The notes beneath the pieces were generated by a model. That model saw only the letters and a list, made by a program, of their open reading frames with translations. It was not told where the DNA came from and ran no database searches. Position numbers and translations under genes: made by a program. 64,000 bases of DNA from Caballeronia sp. SBC1 (GTDB lineage Bacteria > Pseudomonadota > Gammaproteobacteria > Burkholderiales > Burkholderiaceae), in assembly GCF_011493005.1 (NCBI RefSeq), contig NZ_CP049156.1, forward strand, positions 1,550,001 through 1,614,000, given 5' to 3'. Numbering within the stretch: position 1 is the first letter of the stretch; every line of letters starts with the position of its first letter. Below, piece by piece: positions 55,669 through 63,607 of the stretch.

Positions 55669-55908
55669 GTGAAGAGCTACCCACTCCGACGACGACGACA
55701 GACCGACAGCGCCGCTAAATCTGGCGCTGGCTACTCGACGCAGCGCCGCGCTGATGCGCTTGCTAAGGCATCTCCGGAACTGGCAAAGCAGGTTGCGCAC
55801 GGTGAAGTGAGGATGACCGAGGCAACGCGCTCAAAAGCAAAGGCTCGAAAATTAGAAAGCCACGTTTTATCGTGGCTCTTTAATATTACTGGTGATACCG
55901 GGCTTTGA
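55669..55908 (+). CDS. Possible small protein, ParB-like fragment (weak)
   Basis: 79-residue frame from GTG. STQRRADALAKASPELAKQV then AHGEVRMTEATRSKAKA looks like the 'lAk.V..Ge...t.A.r' helix of ParB-like and plasmid replication proteins. The frame then runs through a terminator hairpin to end at 55908, inside the next gene region, so the natural stop has been lost or the frame is a fragment. Confidence 0.35.
   Translation: MKSYPLRRRRQTDSAAKSGAGYSTQRRADALAKASPELAKQVAHGEVRMTEATRSKAKARKLESHVLSWLFNITGDTGL
55858..55877. terminator. Short bidirectional hairpin terminator
   Basis: AGCCACG - TTTTAT - CGTGGCT followed by CTTTAATATT on the plus strand and TTTCTAATTTTC on the minus strand; lies 8 bases beyond the stop of the DUF4087 gene. 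Confidence 0.7.
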
Positions 55909-56215
55909 ACGCCTGCGTCAACTTCTTGTTGGCGTCGCACAGTTTCATGGGCTTTAGCTGGCCGCCTGTGACACTGGTGAACGCGTGGGTTTTGAGATCT
56001 GTCGTGCCGGTGACGCATCCGCACTGTTCGCCGCGGTTGGTGTCCGGCATTTTGTCGGGTACGCCATTCGCATCAAGTTGCCACGCCGCGTCCCTATCGT
56101 CCAGCGTCAACTCGCCACCGGGAAGCGAGTTGGTGATGATCCCGCAACGGGTCTCCGCGTGGGCGGTGATCGATAGCGTCGCGAGCAGAAGTGCTGCCAC
56201 AAGTGTTCGTTTCAT
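55886..56215 (-). CDS. DUF4087-like secreted protein
   Basis: 109 residues with a signal peptide (MKRTLVAALLLATLSITAHA, cleavage near residue 20). Mature part ETRCGIITNSLPGGELTLDD followed by an Asp/Trp segment, a CGCV pair and a final Cys fits the small periplasmic DUF4087 family, usually chromosomal. Its place inside the prophage suggests a carried host-type gene. Own terminator downstream. Confidence 0.75.
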   Translation of the reverse strand: MKRTLVAALLLATLSITAHAETRCGIITNSLPGGELTLDDRDAAWQLDANGVPDKMPDTNRGEQCGCVTGTTDLKTHAFTSVTGGQLKPMKLCDANKKLTQAFKARYHQ

Positions 56216-56592
56216 TATGGTCCGGTTTTCGTTAAACGTGATGCGGTGAACGGAGAGACTTCGGAGGAACCGACGCGGCGCCGCAATACTTCGCGGCTAG
56301 CGTTTCGGCCCCGTTGTCGTTATCGGCATTTCGTCGTGAAAGGTTTAGCGCTAAGCCGGTTCGTTACTCCGTCGACGTTTCTTATAATGGCGATTGGAAT
56401 AGTTTTCGCGCCGTGAAGGCTCCCTGATTGCTTGACGCGGCCGACGTAGAGCGGGGTGCCAATGGTCCCTTGGCGGGAACCTCAACCAGACTCCGCGTGA
56501 TGACCTTCCGATCGTCATTGTTGCGCTTCACTTATTCCGAACGTTGGCAGACGATCGAATCCGCAACGAGGTCAAGAAGTTACCAAAGTGGA
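56216..56592. other. Gene-free gap
   Basis: About 375 bases; only short frames. An AT-rich TTTCTTATAATGGCGATTGG at about 56378 contains a TATAAT-like -10 on the plus strand. Confidence 0.4.
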
Positions 56593-56784
56593 GCCGTGCA
56601 GAACGATAGCTTTGTGGTGACAGCCGAGTGGATCGACGAATACGCTACTGCTAACGGTGCATGGGCGGCCTCGCAGTTGCAGCAAATTGGTGTGACGTGG
56701 CCGCTGCGCGGATGGAGGCGCGACGAGGTGGGGCGCGCAACTATAACCGAGCAGAACGCTTTATTTGAGAGGCGGATCTGCTAA
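56593..56784 (+). CDS. Small phage protein
   Basis: 63 residues if started at GTG 56593. FVVTAEWIDEYATANGAWAA then SQLQQIGVTWPLRGWRRDEV and a final FERRIC resemble a short protein common in Burkholderia phages, with 'L..lGv.wP...gW...v.G..I' pattern. Start uncertain; the frame is open upstream to 56428. Confidence 0.5.
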   Translation, partial: AVQNDSFVVTAEWIDEYATANGAWAASQLQQIGVTWPLRGWRRDEVGRATITEQNALFERRIC

Positions 56785-56851
56785 GAAAAATGCATCGCCG
56801 AGATGACATCATCTCTGTTCTATTCGCCAGGCCGGGCTAACTAGATGACCG

Positions 56852-57709
56852 TCATTCGAGTCGGTTGAAAACGGCCAAGCGATTAAGGGCTTGTAGTGCG
56901 GAACGTCGCAGGCCGACGCCGACCGATCGGGAGCGCACTGTTTCGGTTCTGCGTAGGCTGTCCAGGGTGCGGGAGCCGAGCCGCTCTGGCGCTCTGGTTT
57001 TCTGATTGGAGGAGTGCTCGAATGCCGTACAGTTTGACGCGTTCATATGGCAGGCGATTTCCTGCGGGAACGTACAGTACAAGTTCGCCACCGCGAGGGC
57101 GATAACGCCATACACGGCCAGATCGAGTCCGCCCGTCGCTGTCTGATACAGCGTCGCACGCAATTGTTTTTCTTCCTCCGAGCGATCGGTCTTTTCTTTC
57201 TCAAGTTCCGCGGCGTGCTTACGTAATTGATCGAGCGTCTCGCCGTGCTGGTTGGCAACCGTGGTCTTTAGGTCCCCGAGAGCCCCTTCAAGAGCGTCCA
57301 GTCGTGCATCGCAATCACGGGATGGAGCCGTGCTCAAGGTCACAGTACCCGTTGAACTCACCGTGCCTAACGCGGACACTCCAGCCACCGAACAAACGAT
57401 GTCAGCCGGGAAGCGCGGGAATTCGCGGATTTGCTGTGCGATATAGGCCGGTACCGAGGGGAGGCTGAACTGCTGCCTCGTCCTAGTGACGCCAACCACG
57501 ATACCAAGCAGACCGCAACCTTGCAGGCAAACACCCGCGACGCGTATTGACGGTTCCGCCCAGTGACTAAGGTACGGAATAGCAGAAACGACCGCCGTGG
57601 GAAGCAGCGCCCAAACAGCGTACTTAAGCCACGCTTGCCACGCCCACATGGCGCATAGTCGAAGCCATAGAAGCGTCAGCTTGATATGTCGAGACAGATA
57701 CGCCGCCAT
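56852..57709 (-). CDS. Membrane protein with coiled coil (cargo candidate)
   Basis: 285 residues; GAGGAGCGG precedes the ATG. Two N-terminal helices (about 12-45 and 55-75), a Ser/Thr-rich region, a coiled coil (about 135-185, with KHAAELEKEKTDRSEEEKQL), another hydrophobic helix (about 195-212), and an unusual arginine-rich tail that may be out-of-frame extension. Starts inside the opposite-strand antirepressor frame. Function unknown. Confidence 0.65.
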   Translation of the reverse strand: MAAYLSRHIKLTLLWLRLCAMWAWQAWLKYAVWALLPTAVVSAIPYLSHWAEPSIRVAGVCLQGCGLLGIVVGVTRTRQQFSLPSVPAYIAQQIREFPRFPADIVCSVAGVSALGTVSSTGTVTLSTAPSRDCDARLDALEGALGDLKTTVANQHGETLDQLRKHAAELEKEKTDRSEEEKQLRATLYQTATGGLDLAVYGVIALAVANLYCTFPQEIACHMNASNCTAFEHSSNQKTRAPERLGSRTLDSLRRTETVRSRSVGVGLRRSALQALNRLAVFNRLE

Positions 57710-58324
57710 GAGCTACCGCTCCTCATTTATTTATCGAAGGAGTATAGCCGCAGAGGTGCATCGCAACTGCCAAGATGGGCGCTGTTGGACCTACTGACTC
57801 CGACTGATGCACGCGAACTGCACACGAAACTACAGTCCGGAAACGACTTTTCAACGTGGTTCAGCAAGCGCGTAGAGAAATACAAATTCGTTGAAAATCA
57901 AGACTTTGGAATTGTCCTGCAAACGCAGGGAAAATCAGGTCGCGGTCGCCCGGCGAAGGACTACGCAATCACTCTCGAAATGGCGAAAAGGCTGTCGATG
58001 GTCGAGGAGACGGAGATCGGAAAAAAGGCTCAACTTTACTTCATTGAGAGCGAGCGCATTTCGTACGAAGCGAAGCAGTCATCGGCGGATATCGACGATC
58101 GCTTTGGATGCTTCAGGTCGCGGTGGCGGGAGGGGATATTACTGCGGCATATCCTTCGCCGGGAGCGGAGTGACATCCGTTGCCACCCAGTCATCCAACA
58201 GCGTCCGGAAGCACAGCTAACGCTTCTTTTGACCCAACGCAGCAGACGCGCGCTCGGCCGCGATACGGGCGGCTGCAGCCCTGTCGATGTGAGCCTGCAG
58301 CGCTACTTGCGATTGGGAGATTGA
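57686..58324 (+). CDS. AntA/AntB antirepressor-domain protein, ends atypical
   Basis: 212-residue frame. Residues about 38-130 are a clear AntA/AntB domain: TPTDARELHTKLQSGNDFST, WFSKRVEKYKFVENQDFGIV, then RGRPAKDYAITLEMAKRLSM and AQLYFIESERIS. The first ~37 residues overlap the divergent membrane gene and have no ribosome binding site; the true start may be a TTG near 57785. After ISYEAKQ the sequence loses protein character and overlaps the next minus gene. It looks like a truncated antirepressor left between cargo genes. Confidence 0.6.
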   Translation: MSRQIRRHELPLLIYLSKEYSRRGASQLPRWALLDLLTPTDARELHTKLQSGNDFSTWFSKRVEKYKFVENQDFGIVLQTQGKSGRGRPAKDYAITLEMAKRLSMVEETEIGKKAQLYFIESERISYEAKQSSADIDDRFGCFRSRWREGILLRHILRRERSDIRCHPVIQQRPEAQLTLLLTQRSRRALGRDTGGCSPVDVSLQRYLRLGD

Positions 58325-59023
58325 CGCCTCGATGCGCTCGGCCAACGTGCCTGAAGCGGGCGCGATCGGGCTGAATTGTTTGTTCGGACAGAAGCTGGCG
58401 ACCGCTGCCCGCGCGAGTTTCAGGCTGTGCTGCACTTCCTGCATCAAAACGTTGTAGGCGTTCACGTCGATGGCGGACTTGTTTTCGATCCAAGCATCGA
58501 CGGTTTCGGCGATGCCATGCGAAGCGTCATAAAACTCAACAAGCAGAGTTGCGTCCGTTTCCGAAAGATTCTGGAACTGATGAGCCGACGGGTATAAGAG
58601 CGGCTTTCTAGGTCGAAACGCCGTCAGTCGGTCGCCTAGTGACTGGTACTTCATCGAAGCTGCAATGAAGTTTGCGGTGAGCCGCCCAAGGATAAAGACG
58701 TGCTGCGCGACGACGCGCGCCAGTTCGGGGGTGAAATAGGACCTCGCTGCTTCCATCCTGCGAGCCGCGTCTGCCTTTTCTGCTTCGGCCTTGGTGGTTT
58801 CCGAGACCCACGCGCCAGTGAATAGGGCGGCTGCACCGAACAGCGCTCCACCAAGGCTCGCGGCGCTCTCTCTAGTGGGGAAGTGGCAGAGTATGGCTAC
58901 GCAGCCGACGGCGACGGTAATGGCCGCCATGGCTAGGTTTGGCTTGCCGCGGAAAAATGTCGTCACATTCTCCCGTAAGTTCACAAGGCCGTCGCCGATC
59001 TCACTTGGAGTTCTATCGCTCAT
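58217..59023 (-). CDS. Membrane-anchored protein (cargo candidate)
   Basis: 268 residues from ATG 59023 (GGAGCGACG upstream). Two helices (about 30-48 and 55-72) follow a short cytosolic N terminus with SEIGDGLVNLRENVTTFF, then a helical domain with EAEKADAARRMEAARSYFTP and an Ala/Arg-rich coiled C terminus. Same organisation as the genes at 43930 and 54958. Function unknown. Confidence 0.72.
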   Translation of the reverse strand: MSDRTPSEIGDGLVNLRENVTTFFRGKPNLAMAAITVAVGCVAILCHFPTRESAASLGGALFGAAALFTGAWVSETTKAEAEKADAARRMEAARSYFTPELARVVAQHVFILGRLTANFIAASMKYQSLGDRLTAFRPRKPLLYPSAHQFQNLSETDATLLVEFYDASHGIAETVDAWIENKSAIDVNAYNVLMQEVQHSLKLARAAVASFCPNKQFSPIAPASGTLAERIEASISQSQVALQAHIDRAAAARIAAERASAALGQKKR

Positions 59024-59174
59024 TATTTTTCGTCGCTCCGTGCTCGAAGGCCACCAGTCTACTAGCCTTCGGCCGCGCGTCAGGGTCGCTGACGGCTTCC
59101 CGCTACAATCGCGCAAACAACCTCATGGTTACACTGGCGCATCCTCCCGCGCACGAACAGAAGGCGGCTCACCA

Positions 59175-59867
59175 ATGCAACTTCAGTTATCACGCGGCCT
59201 CGACCAAGGACACCACGTCAGGCAGGGAACTGAATGGCTCGCCCTCAGTGATGCTGGAGCGCACACGGTTCCGCTGACGTATGCCGCGTTCGAATTTCGG
59301 CTGGCAGTCGAACGCCTCGCAATGCAGTATCTGGGGGAAGTGCGCGGGCGTCCACCGGAAGCGAAAGACCTCGAAGACTTGCGAACGTACAAGACGATGG
59401 AGCGCCTTATCTACAAGCTAGGCGGTCATCAACAGATGATAAACGGCCACTTCTCGTTCATGCGACTGGTGATGTCGCTCTTGAAGATCGAACAAAAGAT
59501 AGTGACGCCTGACTTTGGAAAGATGTCGAACCAATGGCACACATGCAGCAATCTCTGCCACATCGGAGGCATCCTTTTTCTGCAGGATTCTGACTTTGTG
59601 CGAAGTGCGTTTGAAGAGTTATCCGCGATTGGCGAGGCGCTAGAAGAACAGGTAAGCGGACAAATTACATGGCCGAACATTACCGACGATGGTTTTCGCG
59701 CGCTGCGGACTGGCTTTATTGAAGGGAGCATTACGTCCGATGACGTTTTCTCGTCCTTGAAAAAGATCGGCATATGGGCGGCGGTGACTGTGCCCGACAA
59801 GGAGGGCTGGACGCCGGTCGGCGAGCCTATCATCCCCGATCCGCCGAGCGGGCCTGCAACTGCCTGA
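59175..59867 (+). CDS. Hypothetical protein
   Basis: 230 residues from ATG 59175 (AGAAGGCGG upstream). Soluble, alpha-helical, with EFRLAVERLAMQYLGEVRGR near the N terminus and DDVFSSLKKIGIWAAVTVPD near the C terminus. Divergent from the preceding membrane gene across about 150 bases, so the two may form a module. No family recognised. Confidence 0.65.
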   Translation: MQLQLSRGLDQGHHVRQGTEWLALSDAGAHTVPLTYAAFEFRLAVERLAMQYLGEVRGRPPEAKDLEDLRTYKTMERLIYKLGGHQQMINGHFSFMRLVMSLLKIEQKIVTPDFGKMSNQWHTCSNLCHIGGILFLQDSDFVRSAFEELSAIGEALEEQVSGQITWPNITDDGFRALRTGFIEGSITSDDVFSSLKKIGIWAAVTVPDKEGWTPVGEPIIPDPPSGPATA

Positions 59868-60505
59868 CGAGCATTGCCATTGAGATTCGCCAACGCCGAT
59901 ATAGCGCTATCCCGGACCGCGCCGCACGGCCGCTCAATGGACGATCGCGGCGTGCGAAAGGTCGATTGCTTTGCCTGCCATGGTTTGTCCTATGCGTGAT
60001 CGAGTTGGCAGAAGGGTTCTGCATATGCCGTCAGTTCGCATGTGCCGTAGCCGCTCGCCGCTTGGGCATCCTGCATGAATCGCTTCGCGATGGCCGGATG
60101 GGCCGTGTGTGAGATGCCTGCAAGCCGGGATTGAAGTTATGTGACACATGCCCCCGACGGGCGACGCGCAGCGTCTCACAGAGTCGCTACTGACTTGCCT
60201 GAACGACTCGGTGTGCATGTGCTGCAAAACCCGCTTCGAATAAGTAAAAGAGTCCTGCCCGTAAAAAAGTAGCGGTGGGTTTGACTGTGCCGAGGAGACT
60301 GTCGCGCCTTTGTGCGGTGACCATTCATCTACTCAAGAGGGCTCGCGCTTCCGCATGTTCCCCCAACTTAGGCACTGTTTCATCGCGGTAGGCGCTACGC
60401 CAAACACGACCATTACGCCGTGCCTCTGTTCCGCTAGGGCCGGGCCAGCCCCCCATCGGGTTTCTTCTATGCCGCGCTCCCCTATTGGCGGCGCTGGAAG
60501 CCCAA
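59868..60505. other. Gene-free region
   Basis: About 640 bases. Frames are short and unconvincing. It leads into the structured element at 60506-60681. Confidence 0.5.
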
Positions 60506-60681
60506 ATGCAAAACCCCGCTAAACGCTAAGGTGGGGATTGAAGGATGGGCTAGATCCCGACCGCCAGATTTGCTCAATAGTCCCGTGAAGGACAAATCCG
60601 GTGGTCACTCAATCACCGCCTTAAAACTCAGCGGGGTTCGGGTAACGCGAGACTGCATGATACGGGACTATTGAGTTGCAT
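60506..60681. ncRNA. Candidate structured RNA or DNA element with pseudoknot-like pairing
   Basis: Nested pairings read directly from the sequence: ATGCAA 60506-60511 with 60676-60681; AACCCCGCT 60512-60520 with 60630-60638; TAAGGTGG 60527-60534 with 60616-60623 (one G-T); GATTGA 60536-60541 with 60609-60614; a 14-base helix 60559-60572 with 60593-60606 (one G-T, one mismatch). A side hairpin GGAT/ATCC lies at 60543-60557. The 20-base loop holds CTCAATAGTCCCGT (60573-60586), perfectly complementary to 60662-60675. No protein frame explains it. Strand unknown. Confidence 0.55.
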
Positions 60682-60894
60682 GGCGGCCAAGCCAGCAAAC
60701 GTAGATTCGCATCACGACATTTCCGTGTGCAAATCCAGCGAGGGGGATCGTAGTGCGCGATAGCCGAGACCCGCGCCAATGATCGCCCTGCGGGCTGTCT
60801 GCTTCAGTCGAAAAGCCTTGTTGAATAAGGGAAAATTGATGCGAGCAGTTGAGTATCATCGATCAGCGTCGCAGGGCTCGATGGGCAAGAATAT
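60682..60894. other. Short gene-free region
   Basis: Spacer between the structured element and a minus-strand gene; no feature supported. Confidence 0.4.
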
Positions 60895-61143
60895 TTACAG
60901 GCGGCCGCGCTGCTTGCGCGATGGCGTTACGCCGACCTTGACGTGGCGTTTGCGCTTCGGCTTTGCTGGCGGCACTACGGTGACGGCGTGGCCGTGCGCC
61001 GCCTGCTCCGCATCCGGATCGTTGAATGCGGCCCGTGGTTCGCCGGGAAGCAGGCCCCAGTCGTTGAGTTCGCGCCGCCATGAGCCATACTGCTGCGCGC
61101 GAGCTAGGGACTTTTCGAGTTCTCGTTCCGCTCTTGTTGCCAT
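60895..61143 (-). CDS. Small basic protein
   Basis: 82 residues. MATRAERELEKSLARAQQYG is helical; WRRELNDWGLLPGEPRAAFN is followed by a strongly basic tail KPKRKRHVKVGVTPSRKQRG. It starts 11 bases after the stop of the upstream small gene, so it is probably co-transcribed. Nucleic-acid binding is plausible from charge only. Confidence 0.55.
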   Translation of the reverse strand: MATRAERELEKSLARAQQYGSWRRELNDWGLLPGEPRAAFNDPDAEQAAHGHAVTVVPPAKPKRKRHVKVGVTPSRKQRGRL

Positions 61144-61154
61144 GGCTCAGTGGC

Positions 61155-61370
61155 TTACGCGCTCGCGTAGCGGCTATGGTCTAGGACGGCGAGGCCGATG
61201 GCGAAGCGCATGGCTTCATCGCCTTCTACGGTCGCGTAGTGGGCAGCTTGCGCGGTGACCCATTGCAGGGTGCCGCCATTGAACAATGGCCCGGTTGTCC
61301 TGGCGGCGGTGGGGCGGCGCAGGTGGACTGGCTGCAAATGAATCGTGCCGACGGGCTGAGGTTTGTTCAT
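61155..61370 (-). CDS. Small prophage protein
   Basis: 71 residues; CCGGAAAACTT precedes the ATG. MNKPQPVGTIHLQPVHLRRP, then LFNGGTLQWVTAQAAHYATV and a short helix ending DHSRYASA. Lies 27 bases after the large zinc-finger gene, same strand. Unknown. Confidence 0.6.
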   Translation of the reverse strand: MNKPQPVGTIHLQPVHLRRPTAARTTGPLFNGGTLQWVTAQAAHYATVEGDEAMRFAIGLAVLDHSRYASA

Positions 61371-61397
61371 AAGTTTTCCGGTGTGTGGATGGTTCGG

Positions 61398-63230
61398 TTA
61401 GCGCTTGGCGCCGCCCATGGCGTACATGACTTCGATGTAGGCGCGCGCAGTCACCGCGATCTGTTTTGGATTGCTTGGGCGCTTCGGTTGCGCTTGTGCC
61501 AGGCGCTCGGCGCGCTCGGCTTTCTTCAGCGCCTTCTTCTCGGCCTTCGTGAGCTTGCGGGTGCGTTCGATGAACGCGGGCTGTGCGATCGGCTCAGGTG
61601 CTGGCTGCTCGTCCGGCTCGTCGCCATCCCGCTCACAAAAGCCGAGTTCGATGGCCGCGTCCCAGTCGCTGATCCCGTGCTCTGCTGCGTACGCGGTTAC
61701 GTAGACCCTTACGCCGTCGGTTTCGATAAAGCAGCCATCCCACTCGCCTTGCTCGGTTTCGACGGCATCCGCAACGGACTCAGAAGCGCTCAGGACTGGC
61801 TCGACGGCTTCAGGCAATGCCACGGCATCGGCGATGGGCTCTAAAAGCTCTGCGGGATTGCCGCCGCAACGCTGGTTAACCCCGGAATCCCTGAAGCATC
61901 CGCGCGAATAGGAGCGGTTATTCTTTACAGAACTCGCCCTTAGCGTGCGCTCGCTTCCGCAATCGCACAGGAAGCGCCACAGCGCCTTACCGGTTCTATC
62001 CTTGCCCTCGTACGACACCGCCGTGAGCATGCCGAAGCGCTGGCCGGCGACATCGAAGACCTGCGTTCCCGGTACGCGCTTGATAGATGGCTCGCTGACG
62101 GGCTTGGCGACATCAACATGCGCAACGGGAGCGGGAACGGCAACGAACAGCTCCGCGGGCTTGTGGGCGAACGCGGGCCAGTCCTTTGCAATCCACTCGA
62201 CGAAATCGGCGAGGTCAGAACCGAAGCCGTAGTCGGAAACGGTCTCTTCGAACGATTGGCGATACGCTGCATCCTCTTCGCGGCTGAGTGCAGGCAATGG
62301 CTGCGGCCTCGGCTTACGCTGCTTCGCCGCTTCACTCGGATCGCCGAAGACCTGATGCCATGCCGGGGATGCGGCCGGCGCGTCTACCGTCGGCGCTTTG
62401 TTCGGCGCTTCGATGCTGCCGTACTTCTTCAGGCGATAGCTTGCCGTTTGGTGGCTTACCCCGGCTTGGCGCGCGGCATATGCGATCGTGTCGGGGCGCG
62501 GCTTACGTGGTGCGGGCGTTTCGATGCTGCCGCTGTTCTTCTTCGCGCGAGACCGGGCAGTCCCGGGATTTACCCCGGCTTCGCGTGCGATATCGTTGAA
62601 CGTCTTCGGCTTCTCGGCGGGCTGCATGACGGTGCCGCTCATGAAGCATTCGACGATCACGCAACCCGGATGGATGCGCGCGACATACCGCTCACACTCG
62701 GCGCGACCCGTGCGCAGGCCGATATCCAGCGTGCGCCACTCGCCAGCCGCATTCTCGATGGTGATCGTGGCTTGCTGAAGGTGCGCCCACTTGACCGGCT
62801 TAGCGCCTTTGGAATTAGCGCCGCGCTCGACCTCACGCTGTCTGTTAAAACAGTTGATACATAGAGTGAAATCTCGCACAAGTCGGAAGCGGCCGATGTA
62901 CCGCGTGGCGGTGCTGCCATCGCGCTCGCAACGGATGCAGCTTTGGCTGTTCGCTATCGCGGAGAGTGTATGGCGGTCCATCTTTGGGGTGTCGCCAGCA
63001 GCGTGAGCGGCCCCGATTTTGCATCCCTTGCAGGATAACGGGGCATTTGCGCGAGTGTAGTTCGCGGCGCAGGCTTCTTTGGTGAGTACGCAACGGAGGC
63101 GATCGCACGTGAATACCTGAAGCGTCTCGAAATCCGGGTGCGGATGGAAATGGACAGATGCAAGGTCCTGCGTGAAGACGGGCAGGATTGTGCTGCGGGT
63201 TACTCCATTCTGATTTGCCCCGAATCCCAT
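61398..63230 (-). CDS. Large multi-domain zinc-finger/HTH prophage protein
   Basis: 610 residues. Order: an N-terminal cysteine cluster (about 42-75: TCDRLRCVLTKEACAANY then SCKGCKIG); a second cysteine pair region (about 97-130: SCIRCERDG, FTLCINCFNRQ); two HTH-like repeats near 212-275 (DIAREAGVNPGTARSRAKK and YAARQAGVSHQTASYRLKK); an acidic linker; a phage 'G.RFG.L.....W.C.CG....R.S..K' domain near 400-455 (WRFLCDCGSERTLRASSVKN); and an Ala/Glu-rich, then Lys-rich, C terminus. The parts are known from separate phage proteins; the combination suggests a nucleic-acid-binding regulator. Own promoter region upstream, terminator beyond it. Confidence 0.75.
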   Translation of the reverse strand: MGFGANQNGVTRSTILPVFTQDLASVHFHPHPDFETLQVFTCDRLRCVLTKEACAANYTRANAPLSCKGCKIGAAHAAGDTPKMDRHTLSAIANSQSCIRCERDGSTATRYIGRFRLVRDFTLCINCFNRQREVERGANSKGAKPVKWAHLQQATITIENAAGEWRTLDIGLRTGRAECERYVARIHPGCVIVECFMSGTVMQPAEKPKTFNDIAREAGVNPGTARSRAKKNSGSIETPAPRKPRPDTIAYAARQAGVSHQTASYRLKKYGSIEAPNKAPTVDAPAASPAWHQVFGDPSEAAKQRKPRPQPLPALSREEDAAYRQSFEETVSDYGFGSDLADFVEWIAKDWPAFAHKPAELFVAVPAPVAHVDVAKPVSEPSIKRVPGTQVFDVAGQRFGMLTAVSYEGKDRTGKALWRFLCDCGSERTLRASSVKNNRSYSRGCFRDSGVNQRCGGNPAELLEPIADAVALPEAVEPVLSASESVADAVETEQGEWDGCFIETDGVRVYVTAYAAEHGISDWDAAIELGFCERDGDEPDEQPAPEPIAQPAFIERTRKLTKAEKKALKKAERAERLAQAQPKRPSNPKQIAVTARAYIEVMYAMGGAKR

Positions 63231-63344
63231 GTTTCCGCCTATCCGTCTAGTTCCGATAGATAGAGGCTCACGTCACTACTTTTTCCCTCAAAGTGGTCAT
63301 TTTGCCATGTTGAATATAGGGAAAAGTTGGCCCGATCGGGCACG

Positions 63345-63367
63345 AAAAAGCCCGGGGTCGCCGGGCT
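63345..63367 (-). terminator. Terminator of the small minus-strand operon
   Basis: AGCCCGG - GGTCG - CCGGGCT; on the minus strand followed by TTTTTCGTG. It lies 25 bases beyond the stop of the 71-residue gene. Confidence 0.82.
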
Positions 63368-63391
63368 CGTTGCTAACGCATTGCGTGAGGA

Positions 63392-63607
63392 TTACTTAGC
63401 GCCAGCCGCGTCGCGCAGGCGCATGCAGAGCCCTGCGTCTACGGTGTTGATCCGGTTGTCGCGCACCTGACTAAGCGCGGCATCGGCCGCCAGTGCATCG
63501 GCGGCGCTGAGCTTCCCTGATGCCACTGCTGCCGATGCGATCGCCCGGAAACGCGCCGTGTCCTGGAGAGGCGCGATCCTCGATATCAAGACTGAGCGCT
63601 TAGCCAC
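63392..63607 (-). CDS. Small protein of unknown function
   Basis: 71 residues from GTG 63607 with AGGAGG seven bases upstream. LISRIAPLQDTARFRAIASA and an Ala-rich helix. Overlaps the upstream gene by 8 bases, so the two are coupled. No family recognised. Confidence 0.65.
   Translation of the reverse strand: MAKRSVLISRIAPLQDTARFRAIASAAVASGKLSAADALAADAALSQVRDNRINTVDAGLCMRLRDAAGAK

Noticed and set aside
59774..60522. Short frames in the gap before the structured element
   Set aside because: Overlap a better gene or lack start signals; cysteine/arginine-rich translations.
60506..60681. Retron, group II intron or CRISPR interpretation of the structured element
   Set aside because: No reverse transcriptase or Cas gene nearby and no regularly spaced repeats; it is reported only as an unclassified structure.
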